Assembly: GCA_937914785.1 (NCBI GenBank)
Contig: CALGIV010000144.1
Location: 1-5,830, forward strand
Length of the DNA stretch: 5,830 nt
Direction of reading: 5' to 3'
Origin: an uncultured Eubacteriaceae bacterium
Lineage (GTDB): Bacteria > Bacillota > Clostridia > Eubacteriales > UBA1433
Shown: piece by piece, positions 5,641-5,830 of the stretch
Position numbering within the stretch: the stretch's first letter is position 1
Layout: every line of letters begins with the position of its first letter
Notes under the pieces: model-generated
Databases searched by the model: none
Told to the model about the DNA's origin: nothing
The model's input: the letters and a program-made list of their open reading frames with translations, nothing else
Made by a program: the position numbers and the translations under genes

Positions 5641-5790
5641 TTCTTCGCTCCTCGGCCTGCGCCTGTCGAATATAATTCGGCATCGCCTGATAACAATCCG
5701 TCGTTTCGCCCTTTTGATACTTTTGCAGTGCCAGCTCCCCAACAAAGGCCGCCCGCGGCATACGGACGCTCTTATCCGCCAATACCACAC
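5627..5790 (-). CDS. tsaB: TsaB, t6A37 synthesis partner of TsaD, C-terminal 53 residues only
   Basis: TsaB is the inactive TsaD paralogue that dimerises with TsaD and, together with TsaE, supports threonylcarbamoyl transfer to tRNA adenine-37. Only the C-terminus is present: 53 genomic codons from 5788 to the TGA at 5629-5627. The recognisable pieces are R-M-P-R-A-A-F-V-G-E-L-A, which matches the TsaB/TsaD-family C-terminal helix (typically P-R-A-x-x-V-G-x-L-A), and M-P-N-Y-I-R-Q-A-Q-A-E-E, matching the usual P-x-Y-L-R-x-S-x-A-E ending. The stop overlaps the rimI start by 14 bases, and the next genes are rimI and tsaD, the usual partners. The frame continues without a stop into the adapter sequence at 5791-5830; any residues from there are artefact. 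The rest of the gene lies beyond the contig end. Confidence 0.88.
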
Positions 5791-5830
5791 AGATCGGAAG
5801 AGCGTCGTGTAGGGAAAGAGTGTAGATCTC
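5791..5830. other. Illumina TruSeq adapter read-through (non-genomic)
   Basis: The final 40 bases begin AGATCGGAAGAGCGTCGTGT and continue as the reverse complement of the Illumina TruSeq universal (P5-side) adapter, with no mismatch that I can see over the full length. This is library sequence left in the assembly. On the minus strand it translates, in frame with tsaB, to EIYTLSLHDALPI, a peptide known as adapter contamination in protein databases. Confidence 0.98.

Noticed and set aside
5191..5790. A longer 199-residue version of RimI starting from GTG at 5790
   Set aside because: The extra 50 residues are the tsaB 3' end read in the wrong frame, starting exactly at the adapter junction. 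The 149-residue form from GTG at 5640 has a good ribosome site and the family's usual length.

Overview
The window looks like one end of a draft contig from a low-to-moderate GC bacterium, most likely an uncultured or gut-type member of the Bacillota (Clostridia or Negativicutes-like). The grounds are a tsaB-rimI-tsaD cluster in the order common in Firmicutes, purine-rich Shine-Dalgarno sites on most genes, sigma-A-type promoter boxes and short hairpin-plus-U-run terminators. No taxon-specific marker is present, so the placement is an inference. The last 40 bases are not genomic: they match the Illumina TruSeq universal adapter (reverse complement), so the biological sequence ends at 5790.

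Layout. (1) 1-1178, minus strand: the 5' part (392 codons) of a protein with one N-terminal membrane helix and degenerate ankyrin-like repeats; its 3' end lies outside the window. (2) 1179-1301: a divergent promoter region carrying a perfect 8-bp inverted repeat, CATGTCAA-N17-TTGACATG. (3) 1302-2468, plus strand: a two-gene unit of unrecognised four-helix membrane proteins (160 and 220 aa, the second with a cytoplasmic helical tail), closed by an intrinsic terminator at 2486-2505. (4) 2506-2911: an AT-rich stretch of about 400 bases with no convincing gene; it holds several hairpins, a terminator facing the minus-strand cluster, and a possible decayed membrane-protein fragment. (5) 2912-5790, minus strand, transcribed right to left: tsaB (3' end only), rimI, a secreted or membrane-anchored bactofilin-like protein, then tsaD.

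The genes in (5) overlap or nearly touch: tsaB/rimI overlap by 14 nt, the rimI stop is part of the next gene's ribosome site, and the bactofilin-like gene overlaps the tsaD start. They therefore probably form one translationally coupled operon. TsaB and TsaD act together in making the universal tRNA modification t6A37, and RimI is the N-acetyltransferase that usually travels with them. The polymer-forming membrane protein between rimI and tsaD is the unusual member. The divergent pair in (1) and (3) is the other region of interest: all three proteins are membrane-associated, none is recognised, and they share a control region with a palindromic element. I see no phage, transposon, CRISPR array, tRNA or rRNA.
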